Part shown: one piece after another, positions 24,627 to 34,416 of the stretch
Position numbering within the stretch: the stretch's first letter is position 1
How the letters are laid out: each line of letters begins with the position of its first letter
Source: Aureimonas flava
GTDB taxonomy: Bacteria > Pseudomonadota > Alphaproteobacteria > Rhizobiales > Rhizobiaceae
Reading direction: 5' to 3'
NCBI RefSeq assembly: GCF_003583935.1
Contig: NZ_QYRN01000004.1
Coordinates: 1 to 64,000 of the forward strand
Length of the DNA stretch: 64,000 nt
Notes under the pieces: generated by a model
The model's input: only the letters and a program-made list of their open reading frames with translations
Told to the model about the DNA's origin: nothing
The model's database searches: none
Made by a program: the position numbers and the translations under genes

Positions 24627-25310
24627 GTGACCGACTGGGGCGAGCTCTGGTCGCCGATCCGGCTGACGCTGGAGCTGGCGAGTCTGACGACGCTCCTGCT
24701 GCTGGTGGTCGGCACGCCGATCGCCTGGTGGCTGTCGCGCTCGCGCCGCTGGTGGAAGGAGGCGGTGGCCGCCGTGGTGGCCCTGCCGCTGGTGCTGCCG
24801 CCCACCGTGCTCGGCTTCTACCTCCTGATCGCGCTCGGGCCGGACGGGCTCGGCGGCTGGTTCGGGCCCGCGTTCGGCCTGCGCACCTTCGCCTTCTCCT
24901 TCCCGGGCCTGGTTCTGGGCTCGGTCGTGTATTCGATGCCCTTCGTGGTGCAGCCCATCCGCAACGCGTTCGAGGCGGCGGGCGAGCGGTCCTGGGAGGT
25001 GGCGGCCACGCTGCGCGCCTCGCCGTGGGACCGGTTCTGGACGGTCGCCGTGCCGCTCGCGCGGCCCGGCTTCCTCACCGGCGCGGTGCTCGGCTTCTCG
25101 CACACGGTCGGCGAGTTCGGCGTGATCCTCATGATCGGCGGTAACATCCCCGGCACGACCAAGGTCCTGTCGGTGGCGATCTACGACTATGTCGAGACGC
25201 TGCAGTGGCAGAAGGCGCACGTGCTGGCGCTCGGCATGCTGGTCTTCGCGTTCCTGGTCATCTTCTCGGTTTCGCTCCTGGAACGCGGCCGCGCGGAGCG
25301 GGCGCGATGA
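24627..25310 (+). CDS. modB: Molybdate ABC transporter permease
   Basis: A 227-residue inner-membrane permease with about five hydrophobic segments. The EAA loop that contacts ModC is visible ([20 protein letters not shown], then [14 protein letters not shown]). [20 protein letters not shown] is typical of ModB. It starts with GTG 3 bp after modA and overlaps modC by 4 bp (ATGA), so the operon is tightly coupled. Confidence 0.94.
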   Translation: MTDWGELWSPIRLTLELASLTTLLLLVVGTPIAWWLSRSRRWWKEAVAAVVALPLVLPPTVLGFYLLIALGPDGLGGWFGPAFGLRTFAFSFPGLVLGSVVYSMPFVVQPIRNAFEAAGERSWEVAATLRASPWDRFWTVAVPLARPGFLTGAVLGFSHTVGEFGVILMIGGNIPGTTKVLSVAIYDYVETLQWQKAHVLALGMLVFAFLVIFSVSLLERGRAERAR

Positions 25311-26467
25311 GCGGCGACCGGATCGAGGCCGCGTTCCGGGGCAAGCTCGGCACGTTCTCGCTCGACGCCGCCTTCCAGGCACCGATGCGGGGCGTCACGG
25401 CGCTGTTCGGCCCCTCGGGCTGCGGCAAGACGACCCTCCTGCGCTGCATCGCGGGGCTTCAGCGGCTGGAGGGCCGCCTCAGCGTCGGTGGCGAGATCTG
25501 GCAGGACGGGGGGACGTTCCTTCCGCCGCATCGGCGCCCGATCGGCTACGTGTTCCAGGAGGCGAGCCTGTTCGCCCACCGCTCGGTGCGCGGCAACCTG
25601 CTCTACGGCTTCGACCGGGCGATGCGCGGGCGCGACGGGCCGCCGGCGATCGGCTTCGACGAGGTGTGCGACCTTCTCGGCCTGGAACGGCTGATCGACC
25701 GTTCGCCCCGCCACCTGTCGGGCGGCGAGCGCCAGCGCGTCTCGCTCGGCCGCGCGCTGCTGTCGCAGCCCCGCCTTCTCCTGATGGACGAGCCGTTGTC
25801 GGCGCTCGACGCGATGGCCAAGCAGGAGATCCTTCCCTATTTCGAGCGCCTCCACGCCCGGCTCGCGCTGCCGATCCTGCTGGTCAGCCACGACATCGCG
25901 GAGGTCGAGCGCCTGGCCGACCGCCTGGTGCTGGTGCGCGGCGGGCGCGTGGAGGCGGAGGGCTGGATCAACGATCTCCTGACCGACCCGCGCCTTCCGT
26001 TCGCGGGCACGCGCGGCACGGCCGCCGTCCTGTCGGCGCGGGTGCTCGGACGCGAGGCGGGCGACGGGTTGCTGCGGCTCGATCTCGACGGGCAGACGGT
26101 GCTGGTGGCGGCCGGCGCGGTGGCGCCCGGCGCCCCGGTGCGCCTTCGGATCGCCGCCGCCGATGTCAGCCTCGCGCTGGACCGTCCCAGCCGCTCCACC
26201 ATCCTCAACGTTCTCCATGCCCGCATCCTCGCCATCGCCGAGGCCGGCGAGACGGAGGTCGTGGTCGGCCTCGGGCTCGGGGGAGGCGGGGGGCAGCGCC
26301 TACAGGCCCGCATCACCCGCCGCTCGCTCGCCGCCCTGGAACTTGCGGCGGGGATGGACGTCTTCGCTCAGATCAAGGGCGCCTCGCTCGCTGCCGCGCC
26401 CGGCGCCCCGAACCTCGAATGCAACGAAGGACACCCGTCATGCGCATATCGGCCCGAAACACCCTGA
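25307..26467 (+). CDS. modC: Molybdate ABC transporter ATP-binding protein
   Basis: A 386-residue ATPase: Walker [10 protein letters not shown], signature [16 protein letters not shown], Walker [13 protein letters not shown], and the switch His in [13 protein letters not shown]. The C-terminal TOBE domain (about 290-365; [20 protein letters not shown]) binds oxyanion and lets cytoplasmic molybdate inhibit transport, as known for ModC. The final residues overlap the start of mop by 28 bp. Confidence 0.93.
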   Translation: MSGDRIEAAFRGKLGTFSLDAAFQAPMRGVTALFGPSGCGKTTLLRCIAGLQRLEGRLSVGGEIWQDGGTFLPPHRRPIGYVFQEASLFAHRSVRGNLLYGFDRAMRGRDGPPAIGFDEVCDLLGLERLIDRSPRHLSGGERQRVSLGRALLSQPRLLLMDEPLSALDAMAKQEILPYFERLHARLALPILLVSHDIAEVERLADRLVLVRGGRVEAEGWINDLLTDPRLPFAGTRGTAAVLSARVLGREAGDGLLRLDLDGQTVLVAAGAVAPGAPVRLRIAAADVSLALDRPSRSTILNVLHARILAIAEAGETEVVVGLGLGGGGGQRLQARITRRSLAALELAAGMDVFAQIKGASLAAAPGAPNLECNEGHPSCAYRPETP

Positions 26468-26646
26468 AGGGACGCATCGTCTCGATCGAGAAGGGCGCCA
26501 CCACCGCCCATGTACGGATCGACATCGGCGGCGCCGTGGTCACCTCCGCCATCACCAACGCGGCGGTGGACGATCTGGGGCTGGCCGAGGGCCAGGAGGC
26601 CTATGCCGTGGTCAAGGCGTCGGACGTAATGATCGGCGTCGACTGA
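26440..26646 (+). CDS. mop: Molbindin (Mop) molybdate-binding protein
   Basis: A 68-residue single TOBE/Mop domain: [40 protein letters not shown], then VKASDVMIGVD. Mop proteins assemble into hexamers that store molybdate or tungstate. The start at 26440, with AAGGA upstream, lies inside the end of modC. Because the ModE homologue here lacks TOBE domains, Mop might supply molybdate buffering or sensing; that is inference. A strong terminator follows. Confidence 0.9.
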   Translation: MRISARNTLKGRIVSIEKGATTAHVRIDIGGAVVTSAITNAAVDDLGLAEGQEAYAVVKASDVMIGVD

Positions 26647-26674
26647 CGCGCACGACCCGTCCGGCACAACGCGA

Positions 26675-26698
26675 AAGGGGCGCCTTGCGGCGCCCCTT
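26675..26698. terminator. Bidirectional terminator, mop / RND permease
   Basis: AAGGGGCGCC (26675-26684), loop TTGC, and GGCGCCCCTT (26689-26698) form a perfect 10-bp stem with A/T ends between convergent genes, followed by CGTCGTTT. It suits termination from both sides. Confidence 0.85.
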
Positions 26699-26710
26699 CG
26701 TCGTTTCCGG

Positions 26711-29700
26711 TCAATGCGCCGGCTCGGCCGCCGGCGGCGTGGCGGCGCCGGTCTTCTTCGGCTTCTTGTCGCGCGCGAGCAGCTTGTAGAACAGCGGCAC
26801 GAAGAAGATGGCCACGAAGGTCGCCATCAGCATGCCGCCGATCACGCCGGTGCCGATGGAATGACGGCTGGCCGAGCTCGCGCCCGTGGCCAGCGCCAGC
26901 GGCACGACGCCGAGGATGAAGGCGAGGGACGTCATCACGATCGGGCGGAAGCGCAGCTTGGCCCCTTCCAGTGCCGCGTCGAAGGCCGACAGGCCTTCCT
27001 CGCGTTTCAAGACCGCGAATTCCACGATCAGGATGGCGTTCTTCGCCGCCAGTCCGACCAGGGTGACGAGGCCGATCTGGAAGTAGGTGTCGATCTCAAG
27101 CCCCCGCAGCCAGATGGCCAGCAGGGCGCCGAACATGGCGAAGGGCACGGCGAGGATCACCGCGATCGGCAGCGACCAGCGTTCGTACTGCGCCGACAGA
27201 ATCAGGAACACCATCACCATGCCGAAGCCGATGGCGATAGCCCCGGTGCCGCCGGCCTGGATCTCCTGATAGGCCGAGCCCGTCCAGGCGATCTCGTAGC
27301 CCTCGGGCAGCGCCTCGGCCGCCGCATCCTGCATGGCCTGGAGCGACTGGCCGGACGAGTAGCCCGGCGCCGGACCGCCGGATACCTTGGCGGCGTTGAA
27401 GGCGTTGAACCGCTCGATCAGGTCCGGCCCGACGATGCGCTTGGTGATCAGCAGCGAATCCAGCGGCACCATGGAGCCGTTGGACGCCTGCACGTAGACG
27501 AAGCGCAGGTCCTCCGGCTTCTCACGGAAGTCCGCTTCCGACTGCAGCGAGACGCGGTAGTTGCGCCCGAGCAGGGTGAAGTCGTTGACGTAGAGCGAGC
27601 CGAAGGTCGACTGCATGGTCTCGAAGATCGAGGAGATCGGCACGCCGAGCGCCTTGGCCTTCTCGCGGTCGACGTCGATCTGGTACTGCGGCACGTTGGC
27701 TTCGAACGTGGTGCGCACGCCCGCGAGCTCGGGTCGCTTCGCCGCGGCGGCGACGAGCGCGCTGGTCGCCTCGATCAGCCCCTGGCTGCCCTGGCCGGTC
27801 CGGTCCTGGACGAAGAGGTCGAAGCCGCCGGTGGTCGACAGGCCCTGGATCGGCGGCGGCGAGAAGGCCAGCACCATGCCGTCCTGGATGCCGGCGTTCA
27901 TGCCGATGAACGTGCCGGGCAGGTTGCGCGCGTCCAGCGACGGGTCGTTGCGCTCGGACCAGTCCTTGAGCGTCACGAAGGCCGCGCCGGCGCTCGACTT
28001 CTGCGAGCCCGACAGGAGGTCGAAGCCGGCGAAGGCCACGACGTCCTCCACCGCCGGATGCTTGCGGATGTTGGCCGAGACCTGGTTCATCACGTCGGTC
28101 GAGCGCGACAGCGAGGCCGCCGGCGGCAGGATCGCGACGGCGAGATTGGTGCCCTGGTCCTCATCCGGCACCAGCGAGGAGGGGATGGTCTGGAAGAAGT
28201 AGACCGTTCCCCCGATCAGCGCGGCGAACAGGACGAGCGACAGGAAGGCGCGCCGCATCACGAAGGCGACGCCGTGGCCGTAGCCGTCGGTGAGCCGGTC
28301 GAACATCCGGTTGAACCAGCGGAACGGAGCCATCGGCTCCTTGTGCTCCTCGCGCAGGATCAGGCCGCACAGGGCCGGGGTCAGGGTCAGCGCGACGATG
28401 CCCGAGATGGTCACGGAGGTCGCGATCGTCACCGCGAACTGGCGGTACATGGTGCCGGTCAGCCCGCCCAGGAAAGCGACGGGGATGAACACGGCGCACA
28501 GGACGAGAACGATCGCGATCACCGGCGAGGTGACCTCGCCCATCGCCTTGGCGGTCGCGTCCTTGGGCGACAGATGCTCGTCGCGCATGATGCGCTCGAC
28601 GTTCTCCAGCACCACGATCGCGTCGTCCACCACGATGCCGATGGCGAGCACGAGGCCGAACAGGGTCAGAAGGTTGATCGAGAAGCCGAGCGCCAGGAGC
28701 ACGCCGAACGTGCCGATGATCGACACCGGCACGGCGATCATCGGGATCAGCGTGGCGCGGAAGCTCTGGAGGAACAGGTAGACCACGATCAGCACCAGGA
28801 TCATCGCCTCGATGAAGGTGTGGATCACCGATTCGATGGAGGCGTTGATGAACTTGGTCGTGTCGTAGGGGATGGCGTAGGTGATGCCGTCCGGGAACGA
28901 CTTGGACAACTCCTCCATCCGCGCGTTGACGGAGGCGAGCACGTTCAGCGCGTTGGCGCCGGGCTGGAGATAGAGACCGATGGGGATCGTCTCCGAGCCG
29001 TTGTAGGTGGCGTTGAAGGCGTAGTCCTGGGCGCCGAGCTCGACGCGCGCCACGTCCTTCAGAAGCAGCGAGGCGCCGTTGGCGTCGGAGCGGATGATGA
29101 TGTTCTCGAACGCCTGCGCGTCGGGCAGCCGCCCGGCCGTGGTCACCGAATAGGTGAAGGCGAGGGGCGTGTCGGAGGGCTGGGCGCCGAACTGGCCGGC
29201 GGCGAACTGGGCGTTCTGCTCGCGGATCGCGGTGGCGACGTCGCCGGGGGTGAGCTGGTACTGCGCGAGCTGGTCGGGCCGCAGCCAGATGCGCATGGAG
29301 TAGTTGCGCTGGCCGAAGAGCTGGGCGTTGCCGACGCCCGGCACGCGCTTCAGCTCGTCCAGCACGTAGAGAAGCGCGTAGTTCGACACGTAGGTCGCGT
29401 CGTAGCGCGGGTCTGAGGACGACATGGTCGCCACCGCCAGGATGGACGACGACTGCTTGGTCACCGTCACGCCGAGGCGCTGCACCTCGGACGGAAGCGA
29501 GGAGATCGCCTGCTGGACGCGATTGTTGACGTTGATCGTCGCCTGGTCCGGGTCCGTGCCCGACTGGAAGGAGACGTTGATGGTCGAGGTGCCCGCCGAG
29601 GAGTTCGACGAGCTCATGTAGATCATGTCCTCGACGCCGTTGACGACCTGCTCGATCGGCGCGGCGACCGTCTGGGCCACGGTCTCGGCCGAGGCGCCGG

Positions 29701-29848
29701 GATAGGTCGCCGAGATCTGGACCTGCGGCGGCACGAGCTCGGGATACTGCTCGATCGGCAGGGCGCGCATGCCGGCGAGGCCGGCCAGCACGATGATGAT
29801 GGAGATGACGGCGGCGAAGACCGGGCGGTCTACGAAGAAGCGGTTCAC
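26711..29848 (-). CDS. RND multidrug efflux permease (HAE1 family)
   Basis: A 1045-residue AcrB/MexB-type inner-membrane proton antiporter. It shows the N-terminal [20 protein letters not shown], the TM4 proton-relay Asp pair ([18 protein letters not shown]), two large periplasmic loops, and a second-half [15 protein letters not shown]. Twelve transmembrane segments are expected. Phe-rich pocket motifs suggest broad substrates. It is coupled by ATGA overlap to the adaptor gene. No outer-membrane factor gene is in the operon, so a TolC-like partner must be encoded elsewhere. In Brucella the similar pumps are BepDE and BepFG. Confidence 0.93.
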   Translation of the reverse strand: MNRFFVDRPVFAAVISIIIVLAGLAGMRALPIEQYPELVPPQVQISATYPGASAETVAQTVAAPIEQVVNGVEDMIYMSSSNSSAGTSTINVSFQSGTDPDQATINVNNRVQQAISSLPSEVQRLGVTVTKQSSSILAVATMSSSDPRYDATYVSNYALLYVLDELKRVPGVGNAQLFGQRNYSMRIWLRPDQLAQYQLTPGDVATAIREQNAQFAAGQFGAQPSDTPLAFTYSVTTAGRLPDAQAFENIIIRSDANGASLLLKDVARVELGAQDYAFNATYNGSETIPIGLYLQPGANALNVLASVNARMEELSKSFPDGITYAIPYDTTKFINASIESVIHTFIEAMILVLIVVYLFLQSFRATLIPMIAVPVSIIGTFGVLLALGFSINLLTLFGLVLAIGIVVDDAIVVLENVERIMRDEHLSPKDATAKAMGEVTSPVIAIVLVLCAVFIPVAFLGGLTGTMYRQFAVTIATSVTISGIVALTLTPALCGLILREEHKEPMAPFRWFNRMFDRLTDGYGHGVAFVMRRAFLSLVLFAALIGGTVYFFQTIPSSLVPDEDQGTNLAVAILPPAASLSRSTDVMNQVSANIRKHPAVEDVVAFAGFDLLSGSQKSSAGAAFVTLKDWSERNDPSLDARNLPGTFIGMNAGIQDGMVLAFSPPPIQGLSTTGGFDLFVQDRTGQGSQGLIEATSALVAAAAKRPELAGVRTTFEANVPQYQIDVDREKAKALGVPISSIFETMQSTFGSLYVNDFTLLGRNYRVSLQSEADFREKPEDLRFVYVQASNGSMVPLDSLLITKRIVGPDLIERFNAFNAAKVSGGPAPGYSSGQSLQAMQDAAAEALPEGYEIAWTGSAYQEIQAGGTGAIAIGFGMVMVFLILSAQYERWSLPIAVILAVPFAMFGALLAIWLRGLEIDTYFQIGLVTLVGLAAKNAILIVEFAVLKREEGLSAFDAALEGAKLRFRPIVMTSLAFILGVVPLALATGASSASRHSIGTGVIGGMLMATFVAIFFVPLFYKLLARDKKPKKTGAATPPAAEPAH

Positions 29849-31074
29849 TGCGAGGCCTCCGACCGGGCCGCGCCGGGCTGCGCTCCGGCGGCGGCCTGCT
29901 GCGGGGCCGCTTCGCCCTCCTGCGCGCCGCCGGCCTGCGGCTGGCCGTCGGCGGCCGGCTGGCCGTCCGTCGGCGTGACCGGCGAGCCCGGACGCACCTT
30001 GATCACGCCGACGGTCACCACGCGGTCGTCAGGCTTCAGCCCTTCCGCGATCAGGAGCCGCCCTTCCAGCTCGCGACCGACGGTGACCGGACGCACCGCC
30101 GCGACGTTCTTGTCGTCCAGGACGTAGACGAACGTGCCCTGCGGACCCTGCATCAGGGCCTCGGTCGGGATGGTGACGGCGTCGGGCACGACGATGCCCT
30201 CGATCTCGACGCGCACGAACTGGCCGGGCAGCAGCTGGCTGTCCGGGTTGGGCAGCACGGCGCGCGACAGGATGGTGCCGGTGGACTGATCGATGGAGGA
30301 GGAGGTGAAGTCGATCTTGCCCTTCTGGGCATAGTTCGTGCCGTTGCCGAAGCGCACGGTCACCGTCAATTGATCGAGCGAGCCCTCCGCGCGGCCCTCC
30401 TCGATCATGTTCCGGATAGAGAACGCCTCCGAATCGGCGGCCGAGAAGTTCACGTAGGCCGGGTCGAGCTGGGTGATTCGCGTCAGGAGATCGCCGGTGC
30501 TGAGGAGCGAGCCCTCGGGAACCTGCTCGAGGCTGGTGATGCCGCCCGCCGGCGCCTCGACGGAGGCGTAGTCGAGCGACAGGGTGGCGGTCTGGAGCTG
30601 CGCCTCGGCGGCCGCCACGGCAGCGTCGGCCAGCAGCCGCTGCGAGGTCGCGTCATCGAGGGTGGCGGTGGAGGTGGCGCCCGAGCGCACGAGCGACTGA
30701 GTGCGTTCCTGCGTGCGGCGGGCATTGGCCTGCGTCGCCTGCGCCTGCTGCAACTGCGCCTCCGCCAGGGCCACCTGCGCCTCGAAGGGCCGCCGGTCGA
30801 TCTCGAACAGAAGGTCGCCCTCGTTGACGCGCGATCCCTCGTTGAAGGTGCGATGCAGCAGGATGCCGCCGACCTGGGCGCGCACCTCGACCTCGCGCGA
30901 GGACGAGACCCGCGCCGGATACTCGAAGGTGACCGGCACGTTCTCCGCCTTCACGGTCATCACGGTGACGGCCGGCGGCGGCGGCGCGGCGCCGCCCCCC
31001 GGCTGCTGGGCCAGCACGGGCGACGCCACCAGGATCGCCGACAGGGCCGACGCGAACGGGAAGATACGGGACAT
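29845..31074 (-). CDS. RND efflux periplasmic adaptor subunit
   Basis: A 409-residue membrane-fusion protein. A signal peptide ([20 protein letters not shown] to LAQQ) without lipobox Cys is followed by the lipoyl/barrel-sandwich motif [20 protein letters not shown], a coiled coil (about 95-170), and a beta-barrel with [16 protein letters not shown]. It links the permease to an outer-membrane channel. The Ala/Gln/Gly-rich tail after residue ~365 is disordered and unusually long. The start at 31074 has GGAG at good spacing; the longer frame to 31131 has none. Confidence 0.92.
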   Translation of the reverse strand: MSRIFPFASALSAILVASPVLAQQPGGGAAPPPPAVTVMTVKAENVPVTFEYPARVSSSREVEVRAQVGGILLHRTFNEGSRVNEGDLLFEIDRRPFEAQVALAEAQLQQAQATQANARRTQERTQSLVRSGATSTATLDDATSQRLLADAAVAAAEAQLQTATLSLDYASVEAPAGGITSLEQVPEGSLLSTGDLLTRITQLDPAYVNFSAADSEAFSIRNMIEEGRAEGSLDQLTVTVRFGNGTNYAQKGKIDFTSSSIDQSTGTILSRAVLPNPDSQLLPGQFVRVEIEGIVVPDAVTIPTEALMQGPQGTFVYVLDDKNVAAVRPVTVGRELEGRLLIAEGLKPDDRVVTVGVIKVRPGSPVTPTDGQPAADGQPQAGGAQEGEAAPQQAAAGAQPGAARSEASQ

Positions 31075-31125
31075 CGGAAACTCCGCGAGGCCGGACCGCA
31101 GAATCCAGCTTGATCGATCGGGTAC

Positions 31126-31147
31126 ATACATTCATATATGGATGTAT
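31126..31147. promoter_or_regulatory. Operator between the efflux operon and its TetR gene
   Basis: ATACATTCATATATGGATGTAT is a 22-bp near-perfect inverted repeat (one mismatched pair), AT-rich in GC-rich DNA. It lies between the adaptor start (31074) and the regulator GTG start (31162), where a TetR dimer would repress both. Confidence 0.65.
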
Positions 31148-31161
31148 TCAAGGAGGCGGCA

Positions 31162-31794
31162 GTGCGGCGGACCAAGGCAGAGGCGCTCGAAACGCGCAGC
31201 GTCATTCTCGACGCGGCGGAGCAGGTTTTCTTCGAGCGCGGCGTCAGCCAGACCAGCCTCACCCACATAGCGTCTCACGCGGGACTGACGAGAGGCGCCA
31301 TCTACTGGCACTTCACGGGCAAGAGCGACCTGTTCCTGGCCATGCACGAGCGCGCCTATCTGCCGCAGCGCGTGTTTCTGGAGAGCCAGAACCTCCTGTC
31401 GGACGAGCGTCCGCTCGAGGCGCTGGAGCGCACCATGCTGGAGAGCATGCGTCGGTTCGTGAGGGACGAGAGAGCCAAGCGCGTCTACTCGATCCTCGTC
31501 CTGCGTTGCGAATACGTGGGGGAGATGGAGAGCGCGATGTGCATCCACCGCGAGGGCGAGGATCACATGAAGGCGGTGATCTTCGCGGCCTTCCAGAAGG
31601 CGCGCGATCTCGGAACGCTTCGGACCGGGCTCGAACCGGCCCTGGCCACCAACGTCTGCGTCGGCACGGTCATCGGACTGCTGACCGAGTGGCTCCGCCT
31701 CGCCGAGGGGTTCGATCTGGTGGGTGCCGCGGAATTGACCCTGGGCTCGCTGTTTCACGGCTTCCGGACGGCGGGCCGCGTGGAAGCGGCCTGA
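31162..31794 (+). CDS. TetR/AcrR-family repressor of the RND pump
   Basis: A 210-residue regulator. N-terminal helix-turn-helix: VILDAAEQVFFERGVSQTSL, THIASHAGLTRGAIYWHF. The C-terminal helices form a ligand pocket as in AcrR/TtgR/BepR (LLTEWLRLAEGFDLVGAAEL). I set the start at GTG 31162, not the ATG at 31138. AAGGAGG sits 5 bp before the GTG, whereas the ATG has no ribosome site and falls inside the 31126-31147 operator. It is divergent from the pump operon, the usual layout for local repression relieved by pump substrates. Confidence 0.9.
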   Translation: MRRTKAEALETRSVILDAAEQVFFERGVSQTSLTHIASHAGLTRGAIYWHFTGKSDLFLAMHERAYLPQRVFLESQNLLSDERPLEALERTMLESMRRFVRDERAKRVYSILVLRCEYVGEMESAMCIHREGEDHMKAVIFAAFQKARDLGTLRTGLEPALATNVCVGTVIGLLTEWLRLAEGFDLVGAAELTLGSLFHGFRTAGRVEAA

Positions 31795-31796
31795 GG

Positions 31797-32078
31797 TCAG
31801 GCGGGGCGCGCCGCGACGCCGCCGAGCGCGATCAACCGCCGGACCGCGATGTGCCGGTTGAGATCGTAGGAGGGCGCGTTGCGCCGCGCCGCCCGGCGCA
31901 GTCGGCCGTCCTCCGCCAGGAGGGCCGCGAGCCGCTCGGGCCGCTCCCGGGCTTCGACACCCGAAGCGTCGACCGAAGGCGCGGCGCCGAGATGGCGGCG
32001 GAGCCCGTCCGCGAACTCGCCCATCGCGCGTTGAAGGCACTCTTCGAATCGGCGGATCGCTTGGTCGGGACGGGACAT
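31797..32078 (-). CDS. Conserved-looking hypothetical protein, 93 aa
   Basis: A 93-residue soluble protein, Arg/Ala-rich, starting MSRPDQAIRRFEECLQRAMG and probably helical throughout. ATG at 32078 follows GGAGAGG at 6 bp, better than the ATG at 32084. It converges with the TetR gene, 2 bp apart, and is divergent from the GafY-like gene. I recognise no family. The divergent position next to gafY might mean a regulatory role, but nothing in the sequence proves it. Confidence 0.6.
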   Translation of the reverse strand: MSRPDQAIRRFEECLQRAMGEFADGLRRHLGAAPSVDASGVEARERPERLAALLAEDGRLRRAARRNAPSYDLNRHIAVRRLIALGGVAARPA

Positions 32079-32284
32079 CGGCAACCTCTCCGGGGCAGAG
32101 CCCGAAGGGTCGACCGATCGCGGGCGAGGCGGATTGATTTCCTAGTTTCGGTTGTGGATTGCGGGGAAATACTCAGCCCTTAGTGTCAGGCAAGCCACGA
32201 TCCGCGGATCGCGACAAAGAAAATATTCCTACATCTCGTCCAGGCTTGCTAGCCTTCGCTCATCCCAAGCAACGGAGCCAGCCG
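32079..32284 (+). promoter_or_regulatory. Upstream region of the GafY-like gene with TAGGAAA-type boxes
   Basis: This 206-bp gap is less GC-rich than its surroundings. It contains GATTTCCTAG (32136-32145; minus strand CTAGGAAATC) and GAAAATATTCCTA (32219-32231; minus TAGGAATATTTTC). The words resemble the TAGGAAAAT repeats in front of the GTA cluster (42851-42877). No other feature is seen. Confidence 0.4.
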
Positions 32285-32689
32285 ATGTCCCAGTGTTTCG
32301 ACCAAGCCTCGAGCCGCATCCTCGCATCCCGGGTGGGGGGAGCGGATCCCGGCGGGCGCGGCCGGCTGCAGTGCCGCGTGGCCGTCGACATTGTGGCGGC
32401 GTTTCTGGGTGTACCGGCCGCCGACATCCTGTCCGAGCGGCGTGCCCAGGCGCCGGTGGCACGGGCGCGCCACGTCGCGATGTACCTCGCCCATGTCGCC
32501 TTCCAGCTCTCGCTCAACGCCGTCGCGCTCGGCTTCGGCCGTGACCGGACCAGCGTCTCCTACGCGGTCGCCCGCATCGAGGACGAGCGGGACGAGCGGG
32601 CCTTCGACGCGATGCTGACCCGCATGGAGGCGCTGGCCCAGTCATGCCGCCGGCTTTCCGTGCCGGGGGCGGGCGAAGGGGACTTCTGA
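32285..32689 (+). CDS. DnaA domain IV-like HTH protein, GafY-like GTA activator
   Basis: A 134-residue protein whose residues about 30-115 match the DnaA C-terminal DNA-binding domain: ARARHVAMYLAHVAFQLSLN then AVALGFGRDRTSVSYAVARI. It lacks the AAA+ ATPase, so it is not an initiator. In Rhodobacter the GTA activator GafA has such a domain at its N-terminus. In Caulobacter the equivalent is split into GafY and GafZ. The next gene, 4 bp away, is a DUF6456 protein that would be the GafZ half. The GTA cluster begins about 10 kb downstream. Start at 32285. Identification by domain and context is good but not proven. Confidence 0.75.
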   Translation: MSQCFDQASSRILASRVGGADPGGRGRLQCRVAVDIVAAFLGVPAADILSERRAQAPVARARHVAMYLAHVAFQLSLNAVALGFGRDRTSVSYAVARIEDERDERAFDAMLTRMEALAQSCRRLSVPGAGEGDF

Positions 32690-32693
32690 CGCG

Positions 32694-33149
32694 ATGGCCC
32701 TCGACACGGAATCGCCGCTGGCTCGGCTCGCCACCCGGCGCGGCGCGAACGGGCTGCCGTTCCTCGCCGCGCACGAGGTGGCGGCGGGCGAGCGCCTGCG
32801 TGCCGACTTCACGCGCGGCGGCCTGTCGCCGAGCGTGACGCAACGCTGGGACGACACGCCCCGCACCCGCGGGCGTGCCGGACCCGCCGACCTGTCGGAC
32901 GCGGTGCTCGACTGCCGCCGGCGGGTGGAACTCGCGATGCGGGCCGTCGGCCCCGAACTGTCGGGCGTGCTGCTCGACGTGTGCTGTTTCCTGAAGGGCA
33001 CGGAGCGGGTGGAGGCGGAGCGGCAATGGCCGGCCCGCTCGGCCAAGATCGTCCTGAAGACCGGGCTCGCCGCGCTGGCGCGCCATTACGGCCTGATCCA
33101 CGAGGCCGGCGGGCACGGGCGGGGCGTTCGCGCCTGGACCGGCGGTTGA
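32694..33149 (+). CDS. DUF6456 protein, GafZ-like GTA activator
   Basis: A 151-residue protein with the DUF6456 core: VAAGERLRADFTRGGLSPSV, RWDDTP, DLSDAVLDCRRRVELAMRAV, GVLLDVCCFLKGTERVEAER, then WPARSAKIVLKTGLAALARH. This domain is in alphaproteobacterial GTA activators (GafA C-terminal part, GafZ), where it engages RNA polymerase. It lies 4 bp after the GafY-like gene, so both are probably one transcript. Start is ATG at 32694. It is convergent with sufE. Confidence 0.75.
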   Translation: MALDTESPLARLATRRGANGLPFLAAHEVAAGERLRADFTRGGLSPSVTQRWDDTPRTRGRAGPADLSDAVLDCRRRVELAMRAVGPELSGVLLDVCCFLKGTERVEAERQWPARSAKIVLKTGLAALARHYGLIHEAGGHGRGVRAWTGG

Positions 33150-33152
33150 CGC

Positions 33153-33575
33153 TCAGGCGGCTTCCATGGCGGTGCGCGCGTCGGCCTGGATCCGGCGCAC
33201 CATGGAGCGCAGCCCGTTGGACCGCTGCGGCGTCAGGTGTTCCTGCAGGCCGATCCGGCCGAAGAGCGCCTCGGCGTCGAGCGACAGGATCTCGGGCGCG
33301 GTGCGGCCGGAATAGAGCGACAGGGCGACGGCGACGAGCCCCTTGACGATATGGGCGTCGGACTGGCCCATGAAGCTGACGCGCGGCGGCGAGGCGTCGT
33401 CCGTCCGGCTGACGAGCCAGACCTGGCTGACGCAGCCCGGCACCTTGGTGCGATCGTTCATATCCGCCTCGTCCATGGCGGGCAGTTCGCGGCCGAGCTC
33501 GATCAGGTAGCGGTAGCGGTCTTCCCAGTCGTCGAGAAGCTCGAAGTCGGAGGCGATCTCGTCGATGTCGCGCAT
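33153..33575 (-). CDS. sufE: SufE-family cysteine desulfurase sulfur acceptor
   Basis: A 140-residue SufE protein. It accepts persulfide from SufS on the Cys in KVPGCVSQVWLV (about residue 48) and passes it to Fe-S cluster assembly. LLDDWEDRYRYLIELGRELP and the C-terminal GLQEHLTPQRSNGLRSMVRR are typical. The start at 33575 gives the standard length. No suf operon partner is adjacent, as is common in Rhizobiales. Confidence 0.93.
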   Translation of the reverse strand: MRDIDEIASDFELLDDWEDRYRYLIELGRELPAMDEADMNDRTKVPGCVSQVWLVSRTDDASPPRVSFMGQSDAHIVKGLVAVALSLYSGRTAPEILSLDAEALFGRIGLQEHLTPQRSNGLRSMVRRIQADARTAMEAA

Positions 33576-33649
33576 GATGTCCTCGTTGCCGGACCCCGGT
33601 CGCGGGCCGGCCCTGATATAGGCGGCCGGGCCGCGCTTGTCAGGCGGGC

Positions 33650-34015
33650 TCAGCCCGCCGGCGCGAGATAGGGCCGGGGCGGCGGCGCGGCGGGAACCCG
33701 TTGTGGATGGGCGGCCGGCTGTGCGTGGGGCGCCGCGGCGTCGGCGGGAGCGGCGGCGCCCGTGGCCAGCCCATAGGCGAAGGTCAGGCCTTCGCCGATC
33801 CGAGCGCCCACGAAGCGGATCGCGTCCCGCCCGCTCTCGCAGGCCATCGGCGCTCGCTCGCAGAAGCCGCCGAGATCGGTCGCCGCCTGCTGCACCGCGA
33901 ACACCAGCGCGCCCACCGAAAGGCCGGCTGGCACGCCGTCCTCGCCGTCGCGCGCGGGCGCGAGCACGAACAGCACGAGGCCGATCAGAAAGGCGAGTTT
34001 CAAGAGGAGGCGCAT
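33650..34015 (-). CDS. DUF5330-like small membrane/exported protein
   Basis: A 121-residue protein with one N-terminal hydrophobic segment (LLLKLAFLIGLVLFVLAPAR), a helical middle with two cysteines (GGFCERAPMACESGRDAIRF), and an Ala/Pro-rich tail. This pattern resembles DUF5330 proteins of Rhizobiales, of unknown function. The start at 34015 has GGAG upstream. It is probably anchored in the inner membrane with its Cys pair in the periplasm. Confidence 0.65.
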   Translation of the reverse strand: MRLLLKLAFLIGLVLFVLAPARDGEDGVPAGLSVGALVFAVQQAATDLGGFCERAPMACESGRDAIRFVGARIGEGLTFAYGLATGAAAPADAAAPHAQPAAHPQRVPAAPPPRPYLAPAG

Positions 34016-34416
34016 GTCGTCTCCGGTGTCTCCCTGGTGGCCGATCGCGGTCGGAACCACTGCGTCGGTCCGGCATGGTTCATCATACGACCCGGGTCTG
34101 GCGCAACCATTTCGCACTTAACGCAAATTCGAGCGTTCGACGTATCGCGTTTCCCGACGGCGCGAGTGCGATGGTGTCGAGATTCCCAACAAACCATTGA
34201 TTCCAATAGGGATCCTCTGTCAACGCTTCGTTAGCCATAAGTCGAGGTCGCGTGTTTCATTGCGGGTTGCGCTGGGACTGCGGCGGCTTCGCAACGGCGA
34301 TCGGGAGGCCCGCTTATGGCTTCCTTAAAAGGTTAAGGCCCAATCTCGGCCCATGGTGATTGACGGTTCGCAGGGCCCATGACGGGTCCGTTGATCGGAC
34401 CGCCGTGTGTGGATGA
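34016..34416. promoter_or_regulatory. 401-bp intergenic region before the histidine kinase gene
   Basis: No gene is visible. The inverted repeat CCTTAA-AAGG-TTAAGG lies at 34323-34338, about 80 bp before the kinase start. The TTAA words recall CtrA boxes, but the spacing (4 bp) is not the consensus 7 bp. The region is less GC-rich than its neighbours. Confidence 0.4.

Noticed and set aside
26711-31074. Missing outer-membrane channel taken as a broken efflux operon
   Set aside because: Many RND operons lack their own channel and use a shared TolC-like protein, so its absence is not a defect.
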